A stretch of DNA of 64,000 nt. Source: Chamaelirium japonicum. Its lineage: Eukaryota; Streptophyta; Magnoliopsida; Liliales; Melanthiaceae. Position 1 is the first letter of the stretch. Each line of letters opens with the position of its first letter. The notes beneath the pieces were generated by a model. That model saw only the letters and a list, made by a program, of their open reading frames with translations. It searched no databases and had not been told where the DNA came from. Location: NCBI GenBank assembly GCA_947650365.1, contig OX393555.1:82589995-82653994 (forward strand), read 5' to 3'. The translations under genes and the position numbers were made by a program. This document shows, in pieces, positions 11,801-24,999 of this stretch.

Positions 11801-14800
11801 TCGTACGATCCATCGTAATTCATTCGCACGAATGTATCCATTCTAATTCATTCGTACGATCCTTTCTAATTCATTCATGCGAGTCATTCTAATTCATTCA
11901 TAGGATCCATTCTAATTTATTCGCACGAATGTATCCATTCTAATTCATTCGTACGATCCATTCTAATTCATTCGCACAATCTATTCTAATTCATTCGTAC
12001 GATCCATTCTTATTCATTCGCACGATCCATTCTAATTCATTTGTACGATTCAGTCTAATTCATTCGTACGATTCATTCTAAGTCATTCGCACGAAAGTAT
12101 CCAATCTAATTCATTCGTACAATCCATTCTAATACATTCGCATGATCCATTCTAATTCATTTGTACGATCCATTCTAATTCATTTGTACGATCCATTCTA
12201 ATTTATTCGTACGATCCATTCTAATTCATTCGTACGAATATATCCATTCTAAATTATTCGTACAATCCATTATAATTCATTCATACGATCCATTCTAATT
12301 CACTCATACGATCCATTCTAATTCATTCGAACGAATGTATCCATTCTAATTCATTCGTACGATCCATTCTAATTCATTCGTACGTTCCATTCCAATTCAT
12401 TCTCATGATCCATTCTAATTCATTCTTACGATCCATTCTAATTCATGCATACGATCCATTCTAATTCATTCGCACGAATGTATCCATTCCAATTCATTCA
12501 TACGATCCATTCTAATTCATTCGAACGAATATATCCATTCTAATTCATTCGTACGATCCATTCTAATTCATTCATACGATCCATTCTAATTCATTCATAC
12601 GATCCATTCTAATTCATTCAAACGAATGTATCCAGTCTAATTCATTCGTACGATCCATTCTAATTCATTCAAACGAATGTATCCAGTCTAATTCATTCGT
12701 ACGATCCATTCTAATTCATTCGCACAAACTATTCTAATTAATTCGTACGATCCAATCTAATTCATTCGCACGATCCATTCTAATTCATTCGTACGATCCA
12801 TTCTAATTCATTTGTACGATCTATTCTTACTTTTTCGTACGATCCATTCTAATTCATTCGCACGAATGTATCCATTCTAATTCATTCGTACAATCTATCC
12901 TAATTCATTCGCACGATCCATTCTAATTCATTCGCACGAATGTATCCATTCTAATTCATTCATACGATCCATTCTAATTCATTCGCATGACCTGTTCTAA
13001 TTCTTTCGTATGATCCATTCTAATTCATTCATACAATCCGTTCTAATTCATTCGCACGATCCATTCTAATTCATTCGTACGATCCAGTCTAATTCATTCA
13101 TATGATCCATTCTAATTCATTCTCATGAATGTATCCATTCTAATTCATTCGTACGATCCATTCTAATTCCTTCGTACGATCCATTCTAAGTTATTCGCAC
13201 GAATGTATCCATTCTAATTCATTCGTTCGATCCATTCTAATTCTTTCGTACGATCCATTCTAATTCATTCGTACGATCCATTCTAATTCATTCGCACGAT
13301 CCAATCTAATTCCTTCGCACGATCCATTCTAATTCATTCGTACGATCCATTCTAATTCATTCGCACGATCCATTCTAATTCATTCGTATAATCCATTCTA
13401 ATTCATTCATACGATCCATTCTAAATCATTCATACGATCCATTCTAATTCATTCTCACGAATGTATCCATTCTAATTCATTCGTATGATCCATTCTAATT
13501 CCTTCATACGATCCATTCTAAGTCATTCGCACGAATGTGTCAATTTTAATTCATTCGTACGATCCATTCTAATTATTCGTACGATCCATTTTAATTCATT
13601 CGTACGATCCAATCTAAGTCATTCGCACGATCTATTCTAATTCATTCGTACGATCTATTCTAATTCATTCATACGATCCATTCTAACTCATTCGTACGAT
13701 CCATTCTAATTCATTCACACGAATGTGTCCATTCTAATTCTTTCGTACAATCCATTGTAATTCATTCGCACGATCTATTCTAATTCATTCGTACGATCCA
13801 TTCTAATTAATTCATACGAACCATTCTAATTCATTCGTATGATCCTTTCTAATTCATTCGTACGATCCATTCTAATTCATTCATACAATCTATTCTAGTT
13901 CATTCATACGATCCATTCTAACTCATTTGCATGAATATATCCATTCTAATTCTTTCGAACAATCCATTCTAATTCCTTCGTAGGATCCATTGTAATTCAT
14001 TCGCACGAATGTATCTATTCTAATTCATTCGTACGATCCATTCTAATTCATTCATACGATCCATTCTAATTCAGTCGCACGAATGTATCCATTCTAATTC
14101 ATTCGTACGATCCATTCTAATTCATTCGCACAATCTATTCTAATTCATTCGTCCGATCCATTCTAATTCGTTCGCACGATCCATTCTAATTCATTCGTAC
14201 GATCCATTCTTACTCATTCGTACGATCCATTCTAATTCATTCGCACGAATGTATCCATTCTAATTCATTCGTATAATCCATTCTAATTCATTCGCACGAT
14301 CCATTCTAATTCATTCGTACGATCCATTATAATTCATTCGCACGATCCTTTCTAATTCATTCGTACGATACATTCTAATTCATTCATACGATCCATTCTA
14401 ATTCATTCGCACGAATGAATCCATTCTAATTTATTCGTACGATCCATTCTAATTCCTTCGTACGATCCATTCTATTTCATTCGCACGAATATATCCATTC
14501 TAATTCATTCAAACGATCCATTCTAATTCATTTATACGATCCATTCTAATTCATTCGCATGAATGTATCCATTCAAATTCATTGGTACGATCCATTCTAA
14601 TTCATTTGCACAATCTATTCTAATTCGTTCCTACGATCCATTCTAATTCATTCGCATGATCCATTCTAATTCAATCGTACGATCCATTCTAATTCATTCA
14701 TACGTTCCATTCTAATTTATTCATACGATCCATTCTAATTTATTCGCACGAATGTATCCATTCTTATTCATTCGTACGATCCATTCAAATCCATTCGCAC

Positions 14801-17800
14801 AATCTATTCTAATTCATTCGTACGATCCATTCTAATTCATTCGCATGATCCATTCTATTTCATTCATACGATCCATTCTAATTCATTCGTACGATCCATT
14901 CTTACTTATTCGTATGATCCATTCTAATTCATTCGCATGAATGTATCCAATCTATTTCATTTGTACAATCCTTTCTAATTCATTCGCACGATCCATTCTA
15001 AATCATTCGTACGATCAATTCTAAATCATTCGTACGATCCATTCTAATTCATTCAAACTATCTATTCTAATTCAATCGTACGATTCATTCATACGATCCA
15101 TTCTAATTCATTCGCACGACTGTATCCATTCTAATTTTTTCGTACGATCCATTCTAATTCATTCGCACAATCTATTCTAATTCATTCATACGATCCATTC
15201 TAATTCATTTCCACGATCGATTCTAATTCATTCGTACGATCCATTCTAATTCATTCGTACGATCCATTCTTACTCTTTCGTACGATCCATTCTAATTCAT
15301 TCGCACGAATAGTTCCATTCTAATTCATTCGTACAATCTATTCTAATTCATTCGCACGATTCATTCTAATTCATTCGTACGATCCGTTCTAATTCATTCG
15401 TATGATCCATTCTAATTTATTCGCACGATCCATTCTAATTCATTCATACGATCCATTCTAATTCATTCGCACGAATGTTTCCATTCTAATTCATTCGTAC
15501 AATCCATTCTAATTCCTTCCTACGATCCATTCTAATTCATTCGCATGAATGTATCCATTCAAATTCATTCGTACGATCCATTCTAATTCATTCGTACGAT
15601 CCATTCTAATTCATTCGTACGATCCATTCTAATTCATTCGAACGATCTATTCTAATTCATTCGTACGATCCATTCTAATTCATTCGCACGATCCATTCTA
15701 ATTCACTCGTACGATCCATTCTAATTTATTCGTACGATCCATTCTTACTCATTAGTACGATCCATTCTAATTCATTCGCATGAATGTATCCATTCTAAAT
15801 CATTCGTAGAATCCATTGTAATTCATTCGCTCGATCCATTCTAGTTGATTCGTACGATCCATTCTAATTCATTCATACGATCTATTCTAATTCATTCGCA
15901 TGATCCATTATAATTCATTCGTACAATCCATCCTAATTCATTCATATGATCCATTCTAATTCATTCATACGATCCATTCTAACTCATTCGCACGAATGTA
16001 TCCATTCTAGTTCATTCGTACGATCAATTCTAATTTCTTCGTACGATCCATTGTAATTCATACGCTTGAATGTATCCATTCTAATTCATTCGTAAGATCC
16101 ATTCTAATACATTCATATGATCCATTCTAATTCATTCGCACGAATGTATCCATTCTAATTCATTCATACGATCCATTCTAATTCATTCGCACAATCTATT
16201 CTAATTCATGCGTGCGATCCATTCTAATTCATTCGCACGATTCAATCTAATTCATTCGTACGATCCATTCTTACTCATTCGTACGATCCATTCTAATTCA
16301 TTCACATGATTGTTTCCATCCTAATTCATTCGTGCAATCCATTCTAATTCATTCGTACGATCCATTCTAATTCATTCGTTCGATCCATTCTAATTCATTC
16401 GCACGATCCATTCTAATTTATTCGTATGATCCATTCTAATTCATTTATACGATCCATTCTAATTCATTCGGACGAATGTATCTAATCTAATTTATTCGTA
16501 CGATCCGTTCTAATTCCATCGTACGATCTAGTCTAATTCATTCGCACGAATGTATCCATTCTAATTTATTCATACGATCCACTCTAATTCATTCATACGA
16601 TCCATTCTAATTCATTCGCATGAATCTATCCATTGAAATTTAGTCGTACGATCTATTCTAATTCATTCGCACAATATATTCTAATTCATTCGTACGATCG
16701 ATCCATTCTAATTCTTTCGTATGATCCATTCTAATTCATTCGTACGATCCATTAAAATTCATTCGCACAATCCATTCTAATTCATTCATACGAACCATTC
16801 TAATTCATTTATACGAAACAATCTAATTCATTCGCACGAATGTATCCATTCTAATTCATTCGTACGATCCATTCTAATTCCTTCGTACGATCCTTTCTTA
16901 TTCAATCGCACGAATGTATCCATTCTAATTCATTCGTACGATCCATTTTAATTCATTCATACGATCCATTCTAATTCATTCAAACGATCTATTCTAATTC
17001 ATTCGCACGAATGTATCCATTCTAATTCATTCGTACGATCCATTCAAATTCATTCGCACATTCTATTCTAATTCATTCATACGATCCATTCTAATTCATT
17101 CACATGATCCATTCTAATTCATTCGTACGATCCATTCTAATTCTCTCGTACGATCCATTCTTACTCATTCGTATGATCCATTCTAATTCATTCACATGAA
17201 TGTATCTATTCTAATTCATTCATACGATCCATTCTAATTCATTCACATGATCCATTCTAATTCATTCGTACGATCCATTCTAATTCTCTCGTACGATCCA
17301 TTCTTACTCATTCGTATGATCCATTCTAATTCATTCACATGAATGTATCTATTCTAATTCATTCGTACGATCCATTCTAATTCATTCGTACGATCCATTC
17401 TAATTGATTCGAACGATCCATTCTAATTCATTCTTACGATCCATTCTAATTCATTCATACGATCCATTCTAATTCATTCATACGATCGATTCTACTTCAT
17501 GCGCAAGAATGTATCCATTCTAATTCATTCGTATGATCCATTCTAATTCATTCGCACATTCTATTCTAATTCATTCGTACGATCCATTCTAATTTATTTG
17601 CACTATCCATTCTAATTCATTCGTACGATCCATTCAAATTCATTCGTATGATCCATTCTTACTCATTGGTACCATCCATTCTAATTCATTCGGACTAATG
17701 TATCCATTCTAATTCATTCATACGATCTATTCTAATTCTTTCGTATGATCCATTCTAATTTATTTGCATGATCCATTCTAATTCATTCGCACGATCCATT

Positions 17801-20800
17801 CTAATTCATTCGTACAATCCATTCTAATTCATTCATATGATCCGTTCTAATTCATTCATACGATCCATTCTAATTCATTCGCACGAATGTATCCATTCTA
17901 ATTCATTCGTACGATCCATTCTAATTCCTTCGTACGATCCATTCTAATTCATTCGCAAGAATGTATCCATTCTAATTTATTCATACGATCCATTCTAATT
18001 CATTCATACGATCCATTCTAATTCATTCGCACGAATATATCCATTCTAATTCATTCGTACGATCCATTCTAATTCATTCGCACAATCTATTCTAATTCAT
18101 TCGTACGATCTATTCTAATTTATTCGCACGATCCATTCTAATTCTTTCGTACGATCCATTCTAATTCATTCGTACGATCCATTCTTACTCACTCGTACGA
18201 TCCATTCTTATTCATTCGCACGAATATATCCATTCTAATTTAGTCGTACAATCCATTGTAATTCATTCGCACGATCTATTCTAATTCATTCGTACGATCC
18301 ATTCTAATTCATTCATATGATCCATTTTAATTCATTCGCACGATCCATTCTAATTAATTCGCAGAATCCATTCTAATTCATTCGTACGATCCGTTCTAAT
18401 TCATTCGTACGATCCATTCTTATTCATTTGCACGATCCATTCTAATTCATTCGTACGATCCATTCTAATTCATTCATACGATCCATTCTAATTCATTCGC
18501 ACGAATGTATCCATTCTAATTCATTCGTACGATTCATTCTAATTCCTTCGTACGATCCATCGTATTTCATTCGCACAAATGTATCCATTCTAATTCATTT
18601 GTACGATCCACTCTAGTTCATTCATGCGATTTATTCTAATTCATTCATAGGATCCATTCTAATTCATTCGCAGGAATGTATCCATTCTAATTCATTCTTA
18701 CGATCCGTTCTAATTCATTCGCACAATCTATTCTAATTCATTCATACGATCCATTCTTATTCATTCGCACGATCCATTCTAATTCATTCGTACGATCCAT
18801 TCTAATTCATTCGCACGAATGTATTTATTCTAATTCATTCGTACAATCTATTCCATTCTAATTCATTCGTACAATCCATCCTAATTCATTCGCACGATCC
18901 AATCTAATTAATTCGTACGATCAATTCTAATTCATTTCTACGATCTATTCTAATTTATTCGTACGATCCATTCTAGTTCATTCGCACCAATCTATCCATT
19001 CTAATTCATTCGTACAATCCATTATAATTCATTCATACGATCCATTCTAATTCATTCGCACGAATGTAACCATTCTAATTCATTCGTACGATCCATTCTA
19101 ATTCATTCGTACGATCCATTCTAATTCATTCGCACAATCCATTCTAATTCATTCGTACGATCCATTCCAATTCATTCATACGATCCATTTTTATTCATTC
19201 ATACGATCCATTCTAATCCATTCGCACGAATGTATCCATTCTAATTCATTCGAACGATCCATTCTAATTCCTTCGTACGGTCCACTCTAATTCATTCGAA
19301 CGAATGTATCCATTCTAGTTCATTCGTACGATCCATTCTAATTCATTCATACGATCCATTCTAATTCATTCGCACGAATGTATCCATTCTAATTCATTCG
19401 TACGATCCATTCTAATTCATTCTCACAAACTATTCTAATTCATTCGTACGATCCATTCTAATTCATTCGCATGATCCATTCTAATTCATTTGTAGGATCC
19501 ATTCTAATTCATTTGTATGATCCATTCTTACTCATTCGTACGATCCATTCTAATTCATTCGCACGAATGTATCCATTCTAATTCATTCGTACAATCCATC
19601 CTAATTCATTCGGACGATCCATTCTAATTCGTTCGCACGAATGTATCCATTCTAATTCATTCATACGATCCATTCTAATTCATTCGCACGATCTATTCTA
19701 ATTTATTCGTCTGATCCATTCTAATTCATTAATACGATCCATTCTAATTCATTCACACGATCCATTCTAATCCATTCGTACGACCCATTCTAATTCATTC
19801 GTACGATCCATTCTAATTCCTTCGTACGATCCATTCTAATTCATTCACACGAATGTATCCATTCTAATTCATTCGTACGATCTATTCTAATTCATTCGTA
19901 CGATCCATTCTAATTCAATCGTATGATCCATTCTAATTCATTCGCACGATCCATTCTAATTCCTTCGGACGATCCATTCTAATTCATTCGTACGATCCAT
20001 TCTAATTCATTCGCACGATCCATTCTAATTCATTCGTACAATCCATTCTAATTCATTCATACTATCCATTCTAATTCATTCATACGATCCATTCTAATTC
20101 ATTCTCACGAATGTATCCATTCTAATTCATTCATACGATCCATTCTAATTCCTTCATACGATCCATTCTAATTCATTCGCACGAATGTATCCATTCTAAT
20201 TCATTCGTACGATCCATTCTAATTCATTCGCACGATCCATTCTAATTCATTCGCACGATCCATTCTAATTCATTTGTATGATCCATTCTAATTCATTCAT
20301 ACGATCCATTCTAACTTATTCGTACGATCAATTCTAATTCATTCACACGAATGTATCCATTCTAATTCATTCGTACAATCCATTGTAATTCATTCGCACG
20401 ATCCATTCTAATTCATTCGTATGATCCATTCTAATTCATTCATACGATCCATTCTAATTCATTCGTACTATCCATTCTTATTCATTCATACGATCCATTC
20501 TAATTCATTCATACGATCCATTCTAATTCATTCATACGATCCATTCTAACTCATTCGCACGAATGTATCCATTCTAATTCATTCGAACGATCCATTCTAA
20601 TTCCTTCGTATGATCTATTGTAATTCATTCGTACGAATGTATCTATTCTAATTCATTCGTACGATCCATTCTAATTCATTCATACGATCCATTCTAATTC
20701 AGTTGCATGATTCATTCGTACGATCCATTCTAATTCATTCGCACGATCCATTCTAATTCATTTGTATGATCCATTCTTACTCATTCGTACGATCCATTCT

Positions 20801-21789
20801 AATTCATTCGCACGAATGTATCCATTCTAATTCATTCGTACGATCCATTCTAATTCCTTCGCACGAACCATTCTAATTCCTTCATACGATCCATTCTAAT
20901 TCATTCATACGATCTATTCTAATTCATTCGCACGAATGTATCCATTCTAATTCATTCGTACGATCCGTTCTAATTCATTCACACAATCTATTCTAATTCA
21001 TTCGTACGATCCATTCTAATTCATTCGCACGATCCATTCTAATTCATTCATACAATCTATCTAATTCTTTTGCACGAATGTATCCATTCTAATTCATTCG
21101 TACGGTCCATTCTAATTCCTTCGTACGATCCATTCTAATTCCTTCGTACGATCCATTCTATTTCATTCGTATGATCCATTCTAATTCCTTCGTACGATCC
21201 ATTCTAATTCATTCCCATGAATGTATCCATTCTAATTCATACGTACGATCCATTCTTACTCATTCGTACGATCCATTGTAATTCATACGTACGATCCATT
21301 CTTACTTATTCGTACGATCCATCCTAATCCATTCATACAATCCATTCTAATTCATTCGTACGATCCATTCTAAATCATTCGCACAATCTATTCTAATTCA
21401 TTCGTACGATCCATTCTAATTTATTCGCACGATCCATTCTAATTCATTCATACGATCCATTCTAATTCATTTGTACGATCCATTCTAATTCGTTCATACG
21501 ATCCATTCTAATTCATTCGCACAATCTATTCTAATTCACTCGTACAATCAATTCTAATTCATTAGCACGATCCATTCTAATTCATTCATACGATCCATTC
21601 TATTTCATTCGTACGATCCATTTTTACTCATTCGTATGATCCATTCTAATTCATTCGCACGATCCATTCTAATTCATTCATGCGATCCATTCTATTTCAT
21701 TCGTACGATCCATTCTTACTCATTCGTACGATCCTATCTAATTCATTCGCACGAATATATCCATTCTAATTCATTCGTACGATCAATTC
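8849..21789 (+). repeat. 23-bp minisatellite array, forward orientation, copy 1
   Basis: About 12.9 kb of tandem units with 23-bp periodicity. The unit begins GATCCATTCTAATTC, continues with ATTCGTAC or ATTCGCAC, then starts again. Every few units a 28-bp variant occurs, in which the unit starts with GAATGTATCCATTC after CGCAC. Point variants (cttactc, attcctt, gcatga) are scattered, and local higher-order blocks exist, for example a 143-bp block repeated at 17071-17213 and 17214-17356. The unit length is not a multiple of three, so the Ile/His/Ser-rich translations seen in places are accidental. No gene is present. Confidence 0.97.
17071..17356 (+). repeat. 143-bp higher-order block, two copies in tandem
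   Basis: Within the minisatellite the segments 17071-17213 and 17214-17356 are almost identical, sharing the unusual variants CACATGATCC, CTCTCGTACG and CACATGAATGTATC. The same pair is present in the second satellite copy near 48197-48480, so it predates the segmental duplication. It shows that the array grows by tandem duplication of multi-unit blocks as well as of single units. Confidence 0.8.
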
Positions 21790-21799
21790 TAATTGATCG
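21780..21799. repeat. Palindrome at satellite orientation switch, copy 1
   Basis: CGATCAATT and AATTGATCG face each other with a 2-base spacer (21780-21799), and the match extends outward with few mismatches because the satellite is in opposite orientations on either side. To the left units read GATCCATTCTAATTC; to the right they read GAATTAGAATGGATC. The equivalent point in the second copy is about 52918. Confidence 0.9.
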
Positions 21800-24150
21800 T
21801 ATGAATGAATTCGAATAGATCGTACGAATGAATTAGAATGGATACATTCGTACGAATGAATAATAGATCATATGAAGCAATTAGGGTGGATCGTACGAAT
21901 GAATTATAATGGATACATTCATGTGAAAGAATTAGAATGGATTGTATGAATGAATTAGAATGGATCGTATGAATGAATTGGAATGGATCGTGCGAATGAA
22001 TTAGAATGGATCGTACGAATGAATTAGAATGGATACATTCGTGCGAATGAATTAGAATGGATCGTACGAATGAGTAAAAATGGATCATACAAATGAATTA
22101 GAATGGATCGTACGAATGAATTAGAATGGATCGTACAAATGAATTAGAATAGATCGTACGAATGAATTAGAATAGATTGTGCGAATGAATTAGAATGGAT
22201 CGTACGAATGAATTAGAATGGATACATTTGGGCAAATGAATTAGAATGGATCGAATGAATGAATACGATTGGATCGTATGAATGAATTAGAATGGATCGT
22301 ACGTATGAATTAGAATGGATACATTCATGGGAATGAATTAGAATGGATCGTACGAAGGAATTAGAATGGATCATACGAATGAAATAGAAGGGATCGTACG
22401 AAGGAATTAGAATGGATCGTACGAAGGAATTAGAATGGATCATACGAATGAATTAGATTAGATTGTGCGAATGAATTAGAATGGATCGTACGAATGAATT
22501 AGAATGGATACATTCGTGCGAAAGAATTAGAATGGATTGTATGAATGAATTAGAATGGATACATTCGTGCGAAAGAATTAGAATGAATTGTATGAATGAA
22601 TTAGAATGGATCGTAAGAATGAATTAGAATGGATCGTGCGAATGAATTAGAATGGATCGTATGAATGAATTAGAATGGATCATATGAATGAATTAGAATG
22701 GATCGTGCGAATGAATTAGAATGGATCGTACGAATGAATTAGAATGGATACATTCGTGCAAATGAATTAGAATGGATCGTACGAATGAGTAAGAATGGAT
22801 CGTACGAATGAAATAGAATGGATCATACGAATGAATTAGAATGGATCGTGCTAATGAATTGGAATAAATCATACGAATGAATTAGAATAAATAATGCGAA
22901 TGAATTCGAATGGATCGTACGAATGAATTAGAATGTCTCATATGAATGAATTATAATGGATCGTGCGAATGAATTAGAATGGATCGTACGAATGAATTAG
23001 AATGGATACATTCGTGCGAATTAATTAGAAAGGATCATACGAATGAGTAAGAATGGATCGTACGAATGAAATAGAATGGATCGTACGAATGAATTAGAAT
23101 GGATACGTTCGTGCGAATGAATTAGAATGGATAGTATGAATGAATTAGAATGGATCATAATACGTATGAATTAGAATGGATCGTATGAATGAATTAGAAT
23201 GGATCGTATGAATGAATTAGAATGGATCGTACGAATGAATTAGAACGGATACATTCGTGTGAAAGAATTAGAATGGATTGTATGAATGAATTAGAATGGA
23301 TCGTACGAATGAATTAGAATGGATCGTATGAATGAATTAGAATGGATCGTGCGAATGAATTAGAATGGATCGTACGACAGAATTAAAATGGATACATTCG
23401 TGTGAATGAATTAGAATGGATTGTACGAATGAGTAAGAATGGATCGTACGAATGAAATAGAATGGATCGTACGAATGAATTAGAATGGATCGTGTGAATG
23501 AATTAGATTGGATCGTGCGAATAAATTAGAATGGATCGTACGAATGAGTAAGAATGGATCATGCGAATGAATTAGAATGGATTGTACGAATGAATTAGAA
23601 TTGATACATACGAAAGAATGGATCGTACGAATGAATTAGAATGAATCGTACAAAGGAATTAGAATGGATCGTACGAATAAATTAGAATGGATCGTAAGAA
23701 TGGATCGTAAGAATGGATCGTACGAATGAATTAGAATGGATTGTACGAAAGAATTAGAATGGATCGTGCTAATAAATTAGAATGGATCGTATGAATGAAT
23801 TAGAATGGATACATTCGTGCGAATGAATTAGAATGGATCGTATGAATGAAATAGAATGGATCGTATGAATGAATTAGAATGGATCGTGCAAATGAATTAG
23901 AATGAATTAGAATGGATATATTCGTGCGAATGAATTAGAATGGATCATACGATGGAATTAGGGTGGATCGTACGAATGAACTAGAATGGATCGTACGAAT
24001 GAATTAGAATGGATCTTACGAATAAATTAGAATGGATCGTACGAATCAATTAGAATAGATCGTGCGAATGAATTAGAATGGATACATTCGTGTGAATGAA
24101 TAAGAATGGATCGTACGAATGAGTAAGAATGGATCGTACGAATGAGTAAG
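21790..24150 (-). repeat. 23-bp minisatellite array, reverse orientation, copy 1
   Basis: About 2.4 kb of the same 23/28-bp units as the preceding array, now on the minus strand (plus strand reads GAATTAGAATGGATCGTACG). It ends abruptly where the CACTA transposon begins. In the second copy the reverse block ends a few bases later and turns back to forward. Confidence 0.96.
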
Positions 24151-24152
24151 AA

Positions 24153-24570
24153 GGTATTTCCGTCGCTTGCTGTCGGGAAAGAAGGCGTCGGGCAAAACAA
24201 TACGACGGACCAAATATTACCGTCGGTAATAATAATTAATACCGACGGTAATATTAACGCCGTCGGTAATATTTAATCAATTTAAAACTAATATAATTTA
24301 GTATTGCCGAAGAAATATAAGAATCCGTCGGTAATATATAACCATTTTACCGACGGGTATATTTCATACTGTCGGTAATAATATATATATTACCGACACA
24401 TATATATATTACCCGTCGGTAATAATATATATATTACCGACCAAATTCATATAACCGTCGGTAATACTATATATATTACCGACGGATATTATATGCCGTC
24501 GGCAAATCATTAATAATTTAAAAAAAATAAAAATATTATTACCGACGGAATAATTAATTTCCGTCGGTAA
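24153..24570. repeat. CACTA 3' subterminal repeat array
   Basis: More than fifteen copies of CCGTCGGTAATA or its complement TATTACCGACGG occur in direct and inverted arrangement, spaced by short AT-rich spacers. The outermost ones, near 24160-24200, are degenerate (CCGTCGCTTG, TGTCGGG). In En/Spm such motifs bind TnpA and bring the ends together; that role is inferred here. Confidence 0.9.
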
Positions 24571-24824
24571 TAAGCATTTTTTTTTTTTTAATAAATTTAC
24601 CTAAATAATGTTATTTAATTCCTGTGATTCAATACCACAATATATTACCACAATTTATCAAATATTACCACAATTTATAAAATATTACCTAAATTGATAA
24701 AAAATTACAGCAAATTATCAAATATTACCACAGTTCTCGGCCGACAATTATAGACAAGAACAAAAAATAACCATATATTACAAAATAATATTTACACAAT
24801 CCAGAACTGAGAGATGATACATGT
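24571..24824. repeat. AT-rich ATTACCACAAT repeats, left arm
   Basis: A degenerate tandem array of words like TATTACCACAATTTATCAAA. The same word family, together with TTAATTCCTGTGATT, is present in the right arm at 36890-37130, so both arms share this second layer of repeats inside the CCGTCGGTA layer. Confidence 0.8.
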
Positions 24825-24948
24825 CCTATCTCAACCACCCCCGCCCGCCACCAACGCCGGTGCTCTCATCGATCCCCTGATGCCGCCCTATCTCAACCAC
24901 GCCCGCCCACCACCAACGCTGGTGCTCTCATCGATCCCCTGACGCCGC
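24825..24948 (-). repeat. 62-bp GC-rich tandem repeat, two units; possible last exon of the TnpA-like gene
   Basis: Units 24825-24886 and 24887-24948 differ by a few bases (acccccg/acgcccg, gccg/gctg, gatg/gacg). On the minus strand the block is preceded by an acceptor-like TTAATTGCAG ending at 24960. A donor-like CAG/GTACTT lies just after the TnpA-like stop codon, near 29271. The block could therefore be a 3' untranslated exon joined across a 4.3-kb intron; this is inference only. Confidence 0.45.
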
Positions 24949-24999
24949 CCTGCTCCTGCAATTAACATGTATTTGTTAAAAAAATGGTTTATATCTATA

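Larger units (their letters stand above)
7219..24150 (+). repeat. Segmental duplication, copy 1 (16.9 kb)
   Basis: This interval (the last 1.6 kb of composite repeat plus the minisatellite) recurs in the same orientation from 38348 to about 55270. The offset is 31129 at the left end and 31118 at the right; the drift comes from small indels, such as a 10-bp extra stretch near 23905 in copy 1. In the 1.6-kb non-satellite part I found only two substitutions (8166/39295 and 8430/39559), so the copies are very recent or have been homogenised. The left edge is sharp: 7218 and 38347 differ and everything to the right matches. The right edge is where copy 1 runs into the transposon. Confidence 0.93.

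Noticed and set aside
21636..22443. Open frames rich in Ile, His, Ser and Phe over the minisatellite
   Set aside because: They are translations of 23-bp units whose three frames happen to lack stops over short distances. They have no unique sequence.
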